Shown here: positions 7,735 to 16,687 of the stretch, piece by piece
Numbering within the stretch: position 1 is the first letter of the stretch
Layout: every line of letters begins with the position of its first letter
NCBI GenBank assembly: GCA_045127535.1
Contig: JBGVQN010000009.1
Location: forward strand, 54,786-118,785
Reading direction: 5' to 3'
Source: UBA2942 sp045127535
GTDB lineage: Bacteria > Bacillota > Clostridia > Lachnospirales > Lachnospiraceae
Length of the DNA stretch: 64,000 nt
Notes under the pieces: model-generated
What the model was told of the DNA's origin: nothing
What the model saw: the letters and a program-made list of their open reading frames with translations, nothing else
Databases searched by the model: none
Translations under genes and position numbers: made by a program

Positions 7735-8367
7735 TTATGCTTTCTGAGACGGATCAAAAGTCAGCAGCTCCTGTGCATAAGGCAGTGTCTCCACCCAGTC
7801 ACAGAAGGTGTGCCACTCAGCCAGCTTATGGTGTCGTCTGGCATGGTAAATATTGAACAATGTCTCATAATTAAAGGTACAGGTACGCATCTGGTTATAG
7901 CTGGTAGGCAGAAGCTGGATCATATCATACCAGTCCTCCTTAGACTTGCTTTCCAGATACCGCAGACGGATCACCTCTAACTGCTTTACAACCGTCTCCA
8001 TAAATTCATAGGTATCCGGTGTCATATGGTCACAGCTGAAATCCTCCATGGAAAATTCCTTGCTGTGGATCTTATGCATGGTGCTGGTAGAATTGGCAAC
8101 CGTAGCAACCTTATACGTATCATACTCCTTCCACCAGTAAAGGGGGCCTGTAATATCCACAGATACAAAAATCATACGCATATATTTTCTATGGTCACTT
8201 CCTGCACGGGCCAGACGGGCAGCCAGACTTAAATCATTGGGTCCCAACACATAGTTGCCCTCATCATCATAACTGCTGTCCATACGATCCCAGCTGTTCA
8301 TAGGATTTCTCGCCCCACGAATCGCATTCTCCAGATTCATCACCTGGTCACGCTCAATCTTTAACAT
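7735..8367 (-). CDS. Divergent ThyX-like (FAD-dependent thymidylate synthase fold) protein
   Basis: A 210-residue protein that I read as a diverged member of the ThyX fold. The C-terminal part (LPTSYNQMRTCTFNYET, then YHARRHHKLAEWHTFCDW) lines up with the ThyX pattern of a leucine-proline turn, a paired asparagine/arginine region and a final arginine helix. The usual RHRxxSxNExSxRY signature is absent; in its place is YWWKEYDTYKV followed by NSTSTMHK. dUMP methylation is therefore doubtful. Start: ATG 8367 with GGAGG upstream. It is next to dut and near nrdG. It could be a phage-derived or regulatory relative. Confidence 0.5.
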   Translation of the reverse strand: MLKIERDQVMNLENAIRGARNPMNSWDRMDSSYDDEGNYVLGPNDLSLAARLARAGSDHRKYMRMIFVSVDITGPLYWWKEYDTYKVATVANSTSTMHKIHSKEFSMEDFSCDHMTPDTYEFMETVVKQLEVIRLRYLESKSKEDWYDMIQLLPTSYNQMRTCTFNYETLFNIYHARRHHKLAEWHTFCDWVETLPYAQELLTFDPSQKA

Positions 8368-8585
8368 TGCAACCTCCTATACATACAGAGAAAATGACAC
8401 AGACACCCATGCCCCTTTCACTGTGTAATTCAAAACAATAGAAACCCCAAAAAAGGATCCTCTACTGCATTCCAAAACCATAAAAAGCCTGACAACTACA
8501 CACACTCACCAGACTCCACCCAATATCATACCATGTCTGCCCCCGTTTGTGTAAAAAAAATGCAGGCTTGTGCAAGGAATCTCTA

Positions 8586-8615
8586 TTGTCAGACAGTGCC
8601 AGATTCGTTTATAAT
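8586..8615 (+). promoter_or_regulatory. Sigma-A-type promoter
   Basis: TTGTCA at 8586-8591, 18-base spacer, TATAAT at 8610-8615. It lies between the divergent ThyX-like gene and the aldo/keto reductase, about 440 bp ahead of the latter, with a palindromic repeat in between. Nothing else is seen in 8368-8806. Confidence 0.45.
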
Positions 8616-8806
8616 AATATCAAAATACAAGCATATGGAATCTGACATAGGATACTCCTGATACACCGGTGAGACCTCATGACACATCCAATGTCAGCAT
8701 TTTTAGAGATTTCGGGCATACTTACCGGCTAAAGCAAAACGTGTCCAGTGAAAAACAATTACCCCAGCCCGTAAGTCCGTTCTAAATCTCCTAAAGTGCA
8801 TCCATA

Positions 8807-9029
8807 GACAATTATGAAACGATATTCAAAATCAGCTTTGGGAAGTATCTGCAAGCAAATATTTGCTAAGCAGGACTCTTGAAAACGCCGGCACTTTAAA
8901 TTTTGTGCTGTAGGCACAAAATTTATTAGTACCGCTGCGTTTTCACCGAAGCGAGAGCGTGTCCTGCGTGCAAATATTTGCTTGCAGATACTTCCCAAAG
9001 CGTCCGGTACCGAGTTGTGCAATTGCCTG
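8807..9029. repeat. Full-length nested-palindrome repeat, copy A
   Basis: Outer ends ACAATTATGAAAC and TTGTGCAATTGCC are imperfect inverted repeats. The long arms match perfectly: CTTTGGGAAGTATCTGCAAG on the left and its complement ending TTCCCAAAG on the right. Inside is a second hairpin (AAATTTTGTGC/GCACAAAATTT) and the conserved core TTTTCACCGAAGCGAGAGCG. No plausible gene is encoded. Confidence 0.85.
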
Positions 9030-9058
9030 TCCATATGCCAAAATGAAAGGAGAAAAAT

Positions 9059-10189
9059 ATGCAGTATAGAGAGTTTGGTTCCACAGGTGAAAAGGTGTCT
9101 GCACTGGGGTACGGATGTATGAGACTTCCGTTGTTAGATCCAAAGGATGGTAAGTCCATTAATGAGGCAGAAGCCATCCGCATGATCCGCACCGCCATTG
9201 ATGCCGGTCTGAATTATGTAGATACCGCCTATCCATACCACGACGGTGAAAGCGAAAGACTGGTAGGCAAGGCATTAAAGGACGGGTATCGTGAAAGAGT
9301 CTTTCTGGCCACCAAGCTGCCAATGTGGATGGTACATAAGACAGAGGATTTTGATCTGTACTTAAATGAGCAGTTAGGAAAGTTAGACACAGACCACATA
9401 GATATGTACATGCTGCATGCCATGGACAAGAGCCGCTATGAGGAGATGTGCAAATATCATTTGACAGACAAGCTGACAGAAGCCAAGGCCTCCGGCAAGA
9501 TTCGTTATGCAGGATTTTCCTTCCATGATGATGCAGAGACCTTCCGCACCATCATTGACGCATATGACTGGGATTTCTGCCAGATTCAGATGAACTATAT
9601 TGATGTCAACAATCAGGCAACCATAGCAGGTATGGAGTATGCAGCGTCTAAGGGCATTGCAGTGATCATTATGGAGCCTCTGTTAGGAGGCAAGCTGGCA
9701 AATCCGCCAAAGCAGGTAGCCAAGGCGCTTTCTCCGGAAAAGACAGCAGTAGAATGGGCGCTGGATTTCCTCTGGAACCGTCCGGAGGTCAGTGTGATCT
9801 TGAGCGGTATGAGCGATATGCAGCAGACCATGGACAATATGCTTTATGCAGACCGCTCTGCAGCAGGCATGCTTTCTGATGCAGAGCTGGAGATGTTTGT
9901 CCAGGCCAAGGAGATCTACGATACCAAGGCAGTGGTGCCATGTACCAAGTGCCGCTACTGTATGCCATGTCCATTTGGACTGGATATCCCGGAATTGTTT
10001 GAGTCCTATAACCGTACTGCCACTCAAGGTATGAAGGAGGCACGCAAGCTGTATGACAGCATGGAGGTAAAGGCAGATGCCTGCCGCAAGTGCCACCGCT
10101 GTGAAAAAGAGTGTCCACAGCACATCAAGATCAGTGAAACTATGGAAGAACTGGCAGGTGTTTTTGCAGAGGAATCATGCTGTGACTAA
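9059..10189 (+). CDS. Aldo/keto reductase with C-terminal 4Fe-4S domain
   Basis: A 376-residue NAD(P)H-dependent oxidoreductase. Residues 1-270 are the aldo/keto reductase barrel: opening FGSTGEKVSALGYGCMRLP, catalytic Asp/Tyr in DAGLNYVDTAYPYHDGESE, and Lys in TKLPMW. The C-terminal 100 residues carry two cysteine groups, CTKCRYCMPCPFG and CRKCHRCEKECPQ, enough for 4Fe-4S binding. This fused form is common in anaerobes and probably links the barrel to electron carriers (inference). The ATG follows AAAGGAG. A full repeat copy ends 29 bp upstream, so transcription must begin within or before that repeat. Confidence 0.93.
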   Translation: MQYREFGSTGEKVSALGYGCMRLPLLDPKDGKSINEAEAIRMIRTAIDAGLNYVDTAYPYHDGESERLVGKALKDGYRERVFLATKLPMWMVHKTEDFDLYLNEQLGKLDTDHIDMYMLHAMDKSRYEEMCKYHLTDKLTEAKASGKIRYAGFSFHDDAETFRTIIDAYDWDFCQIQMNYIDVNNQATIAGMEYAASKGIAVIIMEPLLGGKLANPPKQVAKALSPEKTAVEWALDFLWNRPEVSVILSGMSDMQQTMDNMLYADRSAAGMLSDAELEMFVQAKEIYDTKAVVPCTKCRYCMPCPFGLDIPELFESYNRTATQGMKEARKLYDSMEVKADACRKCHRCEKECPQHIKISETMEELAGVFAEESCCD

Positions 10190-10405
10190 AAGGTTTCAAA
10201 ATTGCCTGCAAAAAATCCTGATCATGATACAAAAAGAACCAGAAAGTGAAAATTTTATCATGAAAAAGACCAATTATCGTAAGAGAAGCGTAAAGATATT
10301 GTGTATATCCTATGCTAAAATTACCCTATATCAATAGAAGAAACAGATAGTTGCGTTTCATCACCACCTGGAAAAAGTATCAGTGATGTGATATAAGGAT
10401 AGCGC

Positions 10406-10843
10406 ATGGAGAAAGGCTCGGATGGGTATATGTCAATATTATTATGGGTGATGCTTGCCATGATGACCGTCATCGGTTATTTTTGCAACGGTGCAATTGG
10501 AAATCATGCACTGATTGGTAATTTTCTGGTTTCTGTAGTGCTGATTCTGGCATGGGGGTATTATATTGCTTTTGGAATAAAATCCAAATGTGGATATAAG
10601 ATCACACTGGGATATTGTTTTTTGATCTTTGCAGCAGCAATGATACAGCTTGTGTTGTCTTTCAATGACAGAAACAGCATTTTATGGACAGTCTGCAGCA
10701 TGTTGATTGCACCATTTCAAGGAATGCAATATATTGCCAGTTCTGCGCTGCAGTTTTATGCTGTGGTTGGAGTGGTGTCACTGACAGGAATAGCAGGCAG
10801 CATTTATAAACTGTGGAAAAAAGAGACAGATAAGAGACAATGA
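10406..10843 (+). CDS. Small integral membrane protein, unknown function
   Basis: A 145-residue protein with four hydrophobic segments at roughly residues 6-26, 31-51, 57-80 and 107-130, and a short charged tail KLWKKETDKRQ. No family is recognised. The start follows AAGGA. Its stop overlaps the start of the HAD gene (ATGA), so the two are translationally coupled, but nothing in either protein explains the link. The 216 bp before it hold only a possible 25-codon ORF that I do not call. Confidence 0.7.
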   Translation: MEKGSDGYMSILLWVMLAMMTVIGYFCNGAIGNHALIGNFLVSVVLILAWGYYIAFGIKSKCGYKITLGYCFLIFAAAMIQLVLSFNDRNSILWTVCSMLIAPFQGMQYIASSALQFYAVVGVVSLTGIAGSIYKLWKKETDKRQ

Positions 10844-11634
10844 AAAAATTATTTTTATTTGATATTGACGGAACCATTGCCATTGACAATGACTTGTTAG
10901 ATGGAACAATGGATTTACTGAACTATATTGATGGAATTGGAGGAAAGGCAATTTATATTACCAATAATTCCACCAAAAGCAGAAAAGATTATATAGAAAA
11001 GTTTGCCTGCTGGAAAATTTCTGCGGCAGCAGATCAGTTTATTACGGCTTCTTATGCAACAGCAGTATATTTGCGGGAGCATCATATGCAGGATAAGATT
11101 TTTGTACTGGGAACGGCTTCTCTGGTGAAGGAGCTGAGAGAAGAAGGGTTTCTGGTGACAGAAGAGGCAGAGCCGGATGTGGCAGCTGTGCTGGTTGGAT
11201 TTGACAATGAACTGACCTACAGCAAAGTGGAAAAAGCCTGCCAATTGCTATTGACCCATCCGGATATGCCGTATCTGGCAACCAATCCGGATTTATGCTG
11301 TCCCACCAGTTTTGGCAGCGTGCCGGACTGCGGTGCGATCTGCAGGCTGTTAGAGTGTGCAGTAGGCAGACAACCAGTGTATCTTGGGAAACCAAGTCCC
11401 AATATTGTACAGCTTTGCCTGGAGCAGACAGGCTTTGCAGCAGAAGAAACATTGGTAGTAGGAGACCGGCTGTATACAGATATTGCCTGTGGATTGAATG
11501 CAGGAGTGGATACTGCAGTGGTATTTACAGGAGAAGCCAGACCAGAAGATTGTGTGGAGACAGAATATAAACCTACGTATGCATTTCCTACAGTAAGAGA
11601 GCTGTATGAATGGTGTTTCGAAGGAAAACTGTAG
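10840..11634 (+). CDS. HAD-IIA family phosphatase (NagD-like)
   Basis: A 264-residue haloacid-dehalogenase phosphatase of subfamily IIA. Motif I is LFDIDGTIAIDN at residues 4-15 (both aspartates present), motif II is ITNNSTKS near residue 40, the lysine is in GKPSPNIV near residue 182 and motif III is VVGDRLYTDIACG near residue 206. The order, spacing and length are those of NagD/4-nitrophenylphosphatase-like enzymes, which dephosphorylate nucleotides or sugar phosphates. The substrate is not resolved. It is coupled to the upstream membrane protein by a 4 bp overlap. Confidence 0.9.
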   Translation: MKKLFLFDIDGTIAIDNDLLDGTMDLLNYIDGIGGKAIYITNNSTKSRKDYIEKFACWKISAAADQFITASYATAVYLREHHMQDKIFVLGTASLVKELREEGFLVTEEAEPDVAAVLVGFDNELTYSKVEKACQLLLTHPDMPYLATNPDLCCPTSFGSVPDCGAICRLLECAVGRQPVYLGKPSPNIVQLCLEQTGFAAEETLVVGDRLYTDIACGLNAGVDTAVVFTGEARPEDCVETEYKPTYAFPTVRELYEWCFEGKL

Positions 11635-11781
11635 CATCCACGTACTTATAAAAAGATATTCTGGGGAAAATCATCATACAGATAGGTCTGAAAAAATGGA
11701 ACCAAAAGAACTGCATCTGTATATACATAATTTTCTAAAAAAAGGCTATACTGATTCATAAATGTCCCTTTGGAGGAACTT

Positions 11782-12762
11782 ATGAAAAAGATAGCCTTTT
11801 TTGATGCAAAATCATATGACAAGATCTGGTTTGACCATTGGAATAATGGACGTTTTCAGATCAAATACCTGGAAAATAAGCTGACAGCAGATACAGTATC
11901 CATGGCAGCAGGATATGATGCAGTCTGTGCTTTTGTCAATGACAATTTGGATAAGACGGTCATTGACAGTCTGTACAGGGAAGGGATCCGGGTAGTTGGC
12001 ATGCGTTGTACCGGATACAACAATGTAGATCTGCAGGCAGCAGCAGGGCAGGTTGCCATCCTCAGGGTGCCAGCTTATTCTCCCTATGCAGTAGCAGAAC
12101 ATGCCATTGCCATGTTACAGACCTTGAACCGGAAGATCCACAAAGCTTATATCCGTACCAGAGATTACAATTTCAGCCTGGAACGCCTGATTGGATTTGA
12201 TTTACATGGAAAAACAGTAGGAGTGATCGGAACCGGACAGATTGGAAGGGTCTTTGTACAGATTTGCAACGGGTTTGGCATGAAGGTACTGGCATATGAC
12301 CCATATCCAGTGGAAAATCTGGCAGCAGAATATGTACCATTGGAGCGGATTTTTAAAGAAAGCGATATCATTTCTCTTCATTGTCCTTTGACAGAAGACT
12401 CACGTCACATCATCAACGCAGACAGTCTTGGACAAATGAAGAAAAATACCATATTGATCAATACATCCAGAGGCGCCCTGGTTGACTCAAGAGCGCTGGT
12501 GGATGCGCTGGAAAATGGTCAGATAGCAGGAGCCTGCCTGGATGTATATGAAGAAGAAACCAGTCTGTTTTTTGAAGACAATTCCAATGAAACCAGAAGA
12601 GATGAGGTGCTGGTAAAGATCGTGTCTATGCCAAATGTGATCCTGACCTCTCATCAGGCATATCTGACCCATGAAGCATTAAGCAACATTGCCAGTACCA
12701 CTCTTCAGAATCTGGAAGACTATTTTGACGGAAAAGAACTGAAAAATGCAATCAAAGCTTGA
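11782..12762 (+). CDS. D-isomer-specific 2-hydroxyacid dehydrogenase (D-lactate dehydrogenase-like)
   Basis: A 326-residue NAD-dependent dehydrogenase. It shows the opening KIAFFDAKSYDKIWFD, the Rossmann motif GVIGTGQIGRVFVQI near residue 148, the substrate-binding arginine in NTSRGALVDS, the acid residue in LDVYEEE and the catalytic histidine in TSHQAYLT. These match fermentative D-lactate dehydrogenases, which reduce pyruvate to D-lactate, though a broader 2-hydroxyacid role cannot be excluded. ATG 11782 follows GGAGG; the in-frame TTG at 11770 overlaps that site. The gene converges on the PTS permease with a 43 bp gap. Confidence 0.9.
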   Translation: MKKIAFFDAKSYDKIWFDHWNNGRFQIKYLENKLTADTVSMAAGYDAVCAFVNDNLDKTVIDSLYREGIRVVGMRCTGYNNVDLQAAAGQVAILRVPAYSPYAVAEHAIAMLQTLNRKIHKAYIRTRDYNFSLERLIGFDLHGKTVGVIGTGQIGRVFVQICNGFGMKVLAYDPYPVENLAAEYVPLERIFKESDIISLHCPLTEDSRHIINADSLGQMKKNTILINTSRGALVDSRALVDALENGQIAGACLDVYEEETSLFFEDNSNETRRDEVLVKIVSMPNVILTSHQAYLTHEALSNIASTTLQNLEDYFDGKELKNAIKA

Positions 12763-12805
12763 TTGCTGCAGGAATCAGGCTTGACAGAAAACAGAATGGC
12801 TTTGA

Positions 12806-13843
12806 TTACAGGTCTAATTTTAAATCACCTTCACGGATCCAGTCTATTCTGCGGAAGAACAGGCCGATTGCCCAGGTGAGCACTGCCGGCAGTAAAAAGC
12901 TGATTAAAATCAGTCCTGCCCAGTCAAAAGCAGTAATCATATGACCTGTCTCTAACCATCCGGTGTATACGCCGATCTGTCCTACCAGACCGCAGGTGCC
13001 CATACCGGAGGAAATGGCAGCACCGTTCATTTTCAGATGGAAAATGCAGGTAGCAATAGGGCCTGTAATGGCAGAGCAGATGATTGGAGGAAGCCAGATT
13101 CGGGGATTTTTTACAATATTGCCCATCTGCAGCATAGAAGTACCAATCCCCTGTGCCAGCAGACCGCCCCATTTGTTTTCCCGGAAGCTCATTACTGCAA
13201 AGCCTACCATCTGGGCACAGCAGCCTGCTACAGCAGCGCCTCCAGCCAGACCGGTTAAGGACAGGGCGGCACAGATGGCAGCACTGCTGATGGGCAGAGT
13301 CAGGGCAATCCCCACCACAACAGATACAACAATACCCATAAGGAATGGCTGCTGCTCCGTTGCCCACATGATGATCTGGCCTACGGAAGAAGCAGCTTTT
13401 CCTATGTACGGTGCAACATAAATGGAAAGAAGGCAGCCAATGGTAATGGTAACCAGAGGGGTTACAATAATATCGATCTTGGTTTCTTTTGAAACTGCCT
13501 TACCAAATTCTGCGGAAATAATGGTGATGACCAGTACTGCCAAAGGGCCTCCTGCACCGCCGCAGGTACAGGCGGCACCACCTACAGCTGCAAGAGAAAA
13601 GAGTACCAGTGGAGGGCACTGGAGAGCGTAGCCAATGGAAATGGCCATTGCATAGCCCTGGGCGCCGGAGGCATATCCCCCGATTTCTACTAACAGGTCA
13701 ATGCCAAGCTGCTGTCCAAGTGTCTTAATAATGGTACCAATTAACAGGGAAGCAAAGAGACCCTGAGCCATGGCACCTAATGCATCAATACCGTAACGTT
13801 TTGCAGAGAAAACAATATTTTTCCGCTTGAGAAATTCTTTCAT
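12806..13843 (-). CDS. PTS EIIC-like permease (PTS_EIIC_2 family)
   Basis: A 345-residue membrane protein resembling the PTS EIIC family PF13303. It is highly hydrophobic with about eight to ten segments and glycine-rich loops (AAVGGAACTCGGAGGPLA, GLAGGAAVAGCC). No EIIA or EIIB domain is fused and none is adjacent, so if it is a sugar permease it must use partners elsewhere; members of this family often stand alone. I chose ATG 13843, with GGAAG upstream on the minus strand, over the longer form at 13927 whose extra 28 residues have no ribosome site. A Rex-like operator lies about 240 bp upstream. Confidence 0.8.
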   Translation of the reverse strand: MKEFLKRKNIVFSAKRYGIDALGAMAQGLFASLLIGTIIKTLGQQLGIDLLVEIGGYASGAQGYAMAISIGYALQCPPLVLFSLAAVGGAACTCGGAGGPLAVLVITIISAEFGKAVSKETKIDIIVTPLVTITIGCLLSIYVAPYIGKAASSVGQIIMWATEQQPFLMGIVVSVVVGIALTLPISSAAICAALSLTGLAGGAAVAGCCAQMVGFAVMSFRENKWGGLLAQGIGTSMLQMGNIVKNPRIWLPPIICSAITGPIATCIFHLKMNGAAISSGMGTCGLVGQIGVYTGWLETGHMITAFDWAGLILISFLLPAVLTWAIGLFFRRIDWIREGDLKLDL

Positions 13844-14078
13844 AAAAAACACTTCCTTTGTTAAAAAAATAACAATACAGGCTATAAAAAAGTACCACTG
13901 GGAATGACGGGGCACATTACCGTACATTTGTGGTACATTCCTGGTAATTTATCCGCAAAAAGCCATTTTTACAAAGGCCGGATACTATAAATTGCTGCAT
14001 GTTGTGACTTAGTGTAGCATAGGACAGCTGCCTTGGCAACTATTTTTTGGTAAAAATTGAAAAAATTTCGTCTGTTTT

Positions 14079-14096
14079 TTGTTAAAAGGTTAACAA
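14079..14096. promoter_or_regulatory. Rex-like operator palindrome
   Basis: TTGTTAA-AAGG-TTAACAA is a perfect 18 bp palindrome equal to the clostridial form of the Rex (NADH/NAD+-sensing repressor) site TTGTTAAnnnnTTAACAA. It sits in the divergent region between the PTS-like permease and sigK. Confidence 0.55.
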
Positions 14097-14163
14097 AAAA
14101 ACCCATTCACAAGGACAGGTAATACAGCATAGACTAAAGCAAAGTGATGTCGCAGGTGGCTGT

Positions 14164-14808
14164 TTGAAAACATTTCCCCAACCGCTGACGGCTAAAGAAG
14201 AAAAGAGGTATTTAGAAGAATTTCGGAAGGGTGATCAGGCTGCAAAGGACATCTTAATAGAGCGGAATATGCGGCTGGTTGCCCATATGGTAAAAAAGTA
14301 CACGGTAACAGACAGAGAGATGGAAGATTTGATTTCCGTAGGAAGCATCGGCCTCATTAAGGCTGTGCATACCTTTGATCCGGAAAAAGGCAGCCGTCTG
14401 GGTACCTATGCCGCCAAATGTATTGACAATGAAATCCTCATGCTGCTGCGCTCCCAGAAAAAACAAAGCAGAGAGGTCAGCCTACAGGAGCCGGTAGGCA
14501 TAGACAAAGAGGGCAATGAGATCACATTGTTAGATCTGTTGGAATCAGAGGGAGAACCCATAGAGCTTTTGTATGCCAGGAAAGAGTCCATTGTGCGGAT
14601 GGCAGCAGCATTCCAGACCTGTCTTACAGAGAAGGAAAAAACGGTGATCCGTATGCGGTATGGCTTGGATGGAAAGGCAGAGGCAACTCAGAGAGAAATT
14701 GCAGCCAGACTGGGTATTTCCCGGTCTTACGTCAGCCGGATCGAAAAATGCGCTCTGCAGAAAATGCGTACAGAGATGGAGAAAAAAGGGCACAGCAATC
14801 CCTTGTAG
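14164..14808 (+). CDS. sigK: Sporulation sigma factor K (no pro-sequence)
   Basis: A 214-residue sigma-70-type factor. The opening FPQPLTAKEEKRYLEEF, region 2 (RLVAHMVKKY, DLISVGSIGLIKAV, YAAKCIDNEILM), the linker DKEGNEITLLDLL and region 4 (TQREIAARLGISRSYVSRIE) all match sigma-K rather than sigma-E, which has LPPPLS and SQSYISR-type sequences. Sigma-K drives late mother-cell genes. It starts at TTG 14164 after AGGTGG; the in-frame upstream DNA meets TAA at 14083 without a start. It therefore lacks the inhibitory pro-sequence of Bacillus SigK, as in C. difficile, and activity must be set by transcription. Confidence 0.87.
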   Translation: MKTFPQPLTAKEEKRYLEEFRKGDQAAKDILIERNMRLVAHMVKKYTVTDREMEDLISVGSIGLIKAVHTFDPEKGSRLGTYAAKCIDNEILMLLRSQKKQSREVSLQEPVGIDKEGNEITLLDLLESEGEPIELLYARKESIVRMAAAFQTCLTEKEKTVIRMRYGLDGKAEATQREIAARLGISRSYVSRIEKCALQKMRTEMEKKGHSNPL

Positions 14809-14920
14809 TTTCATGGAAAACATTGTATACTGAAACGGAGGGAATTACAAAAGCAGGGTATGTAAACGCTGCGTGAATAACCTTGAAGACTCTTTTGAAA
14901 GATACAGAGGAATCTATAAT

Positions 14921-15661
14921 ATGATAGATATGCACATTCATATCGTTCCAGGCATTGATGATGGTGCCAGAACAACAGAGGAAGCCCGCCGTATGCTGCT
15001 GCAGGCAGCAGATGGCGGTACCACAGGAATGATTGTGACCCCTCATTGTAATATAGAGGGGTATTTTGAAAATTTTGAAAGCCCCAGGTTAGAAGCGGCA
15101 TTTCAAAGCTTTGCTGAACTGGCAAAGCAGACGGTACCGAATATGAAGATTGGTTTTGGACAGGAAGTATACGGTACATTTGAGGCACCGGAGCTCATAC
15201 GGGAAGGGAGACTGCGTACTTTACATAACAGCAGATATGTATTAATGGAGTTTCCATTTGACGGCAGTTTTGGATACATGACGGAAATTCTCATGCGCAC
15301 CTGTGATTATGGATTTGTATCTGTGGTAGCACATCCGGAGCGATATGACGTGATACAGGAAGTACCATGGAAAGTAGAAGACTGGGTAGATGCAGGACTT
15401 TGCATTCAGGTGAATAAAGGCAGTATCCTGGGCCGTTTTGGTTCCAGACCCTATTATGCAGCAGAATATCTGCTGCAGCATGGACTGGTTCATCTGTCTG
15501 CCAGTGATGCCCACCGCACCAATACCCGGACTGCTTATTTAAATGAGCTTAGGAGCGTATTAAACCGAGATTATGGACGGGCTATTACACAGATGATGTT
15601 AGAGGAGAATCCTGACCGCATCTGGAATAATCAGGAGCTGTTATTGCCAAAGGATTTGTGA
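14921..15661 (+). CDS. PHP-domain protein-tyrosine phosphatase (CpsB/YwqE family)
   Basis: A 246-residue metallophosphatase. PHP-domain metal ligands are visible: IDMHIHIVPGIDDG at the N-terminus (HxH), TPHCN near residue 43, VAHPERY near residue 135 and SDAHRTN near residue 193. CpsB/YwqE enzymes dephosphorylate bacterial tyrosine kinases that control exopolysaccharide export, but no kinase or capsule gene is adjacent here. ATG 14921 follows AGAGGA; the in-frame GTG at 14873 has no ribosome site. A repeat remnant follows the stop. Confidence 0.88.
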   Translation: MIDMHIHIVPGIDDGARTTEEARRMLLQAADGGTTGMIVTPHCNIEGYFENFESPRLEAAFQSFAELAKQTVPNMKIGFGQEVYGTFEAPELIREGRLRTLHNSRYVLMEFPFDGSFGYMTEILMRTCDYGFVSVVAHPERYDVIQEVPWKVEDWVDAGLCIQVNKGSILGRFGSRPYYAAEYLLQHGLVHLSASDAHRTNTRTAYLNELRSVLNRDYGRAITQMMLEENPDRIWNNQELLLPKDL

Positions 15662-15674
15662 TGATCCTGAAAAT

Positions 15675-15702
15675 GTCCGGTAATGTGTTTCACAATTGCC
15701 TA
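15675..15702. repeat. Right-end remnant of the palindromic repeat
   Basis: GTCCGGTAATGTGTTTCACA followed by ATTGCCTA matches the right ends of the full repeat copies. The left half is missing. It lies just downstream of the PHP gene. Confidence 0.5.
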
Positions 15703-15730
15703 ATCCTTTATTAAAGTGAAAGGAAACAAC

Positions 15731-16687
15731 ATGAGAAAAGAATACAAAGTACCTTCCAGCGCAGGAAACCAGATGCTGCGTACAGTAATCTGGACTCCTG
15801 CAAAAAGACCCAAGGCAGCAGTGGTAATGCTGCACGGTATGCTTGAGCACATTGACCGTTATGAGGAATTTGCTCTGTATCTGTGTGACCAGGGGTATGC
15901 AGCTGCAGGTTATGACCAGCTGGGTCATGGAAAAACTGTCATGCATCAGAAAGATCTGGGCTTTTTTGCAGAAAAGCATGGAGAAAAGATTCTCATCCAG
16001 GATATACAGAGGGTGGTCTCCTGTACCAAAAAGTTGTTTCCAGGTGTCCCGGTAGTGTTGTTTGGACATAGCATGGGTTCCTTTTTTGTGCGGAAATATG
16101 TGACTGTTTATGGAAAGGAAATAGATGGTGCAGTATTTTGCGGAACCGGTTCCACACCTATGCCTGTCTTGCTGGCAGGACTTGCAGCAGCACGGTTTTT
16201 GAAAGTGGTGAAAGGGAGTCATTACCGCAGCAGCTTTTTGCACAATCAGGTATTTGAGGGGAACAACCGGCAGATTGAAAATCCCCAGACAGAGAAGGAC
16301 TGGCTGACCAAAGATCCGGACAAGCTTCGGGAAAATATGGAGGACCCTTATTGTAATTTCATGTTTACTGCCAGTGCATATGCAGATTTTATGAAAATTA
16401 TGATGGATCTGCAAAGAAAGAAGGGCCTGAGCCATATGCCAAAGGACTTGCCGATCCTTATGATTGCAGGGGGCCAGGACCCGGTGGGACATCAGGGAGA
16501 GGATGTGGCAGCGTTGTGTGATTTGTTCCGGGAGATCGGGATGGAGCAGGTAACCTTGATCCTCTGTGAAGAAGACAGGCATGAGATTTTAAATGAAACA
16601 AACAGGCAGGCCGTATACCGCCAGATTGATCAGTGGATGGATACGTTCCTGAAAGAAAAAGGTATTGCGGAAAGAGGTAACAGATGA
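15731..16687 (+). CDS. Alpha/beta hydrolase (monoacylglycerol-lipase-like)
   Basis: A 318-residue serine hydrolase of the Hydrolase_4 type. It has the HGMLEHIDRY oxyanion region near residue 37, the nucleophile elbow FGHSMGS near residue 113, the acid in GGQDPVGHQG near residue 250 and the histidine in DRHEIL near residue 285. Lysophospholipase and monoacylglycerol lipase relatives have this arrangement; the true ester is unknown. ATG 15731 follows AAAGGAAAC; the GTG at 15716 is less likely. Its stop overlaps the HAD gene start by 4 bp. Confidence 0.88.
   Translation: MRKEYKVPSSAGNQMLRTVIWTPAKRPKAAVVMLHGMLEHIDRYEEFALYLCDQGYAAAGYDQLGHGKTVMHQKDLGFFAEKHGEKILIQDIQRVVSCTKKLFPGVPVVLFGHSMGSFFVRKYVTVYGKEIDGAVFCGTGSTPMPVLLAGLAAARFLKVVKGSHYRSSFLHNQVFEGNNRQIENPQTEKDWLTKDPDKLRENMEDPYCNFMFTASAYADFMKIMMDLQRKKGLSHMPKDLPILMIAGGQDPVGHQGEDVAALCDLFREIGMEQVTLILCEEDRHEILNETNRQAVYRQIDQWMDTFLKEKGIAERGNR

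Noticed and set aside
8759..9034. Minus-strand ORFs sharing RSRFGENAAVLINF with one at 58705-58920
   Set aside because: The similarity comes from the palindromic repeat they lie in, not from a protein family; no ribosome sites.
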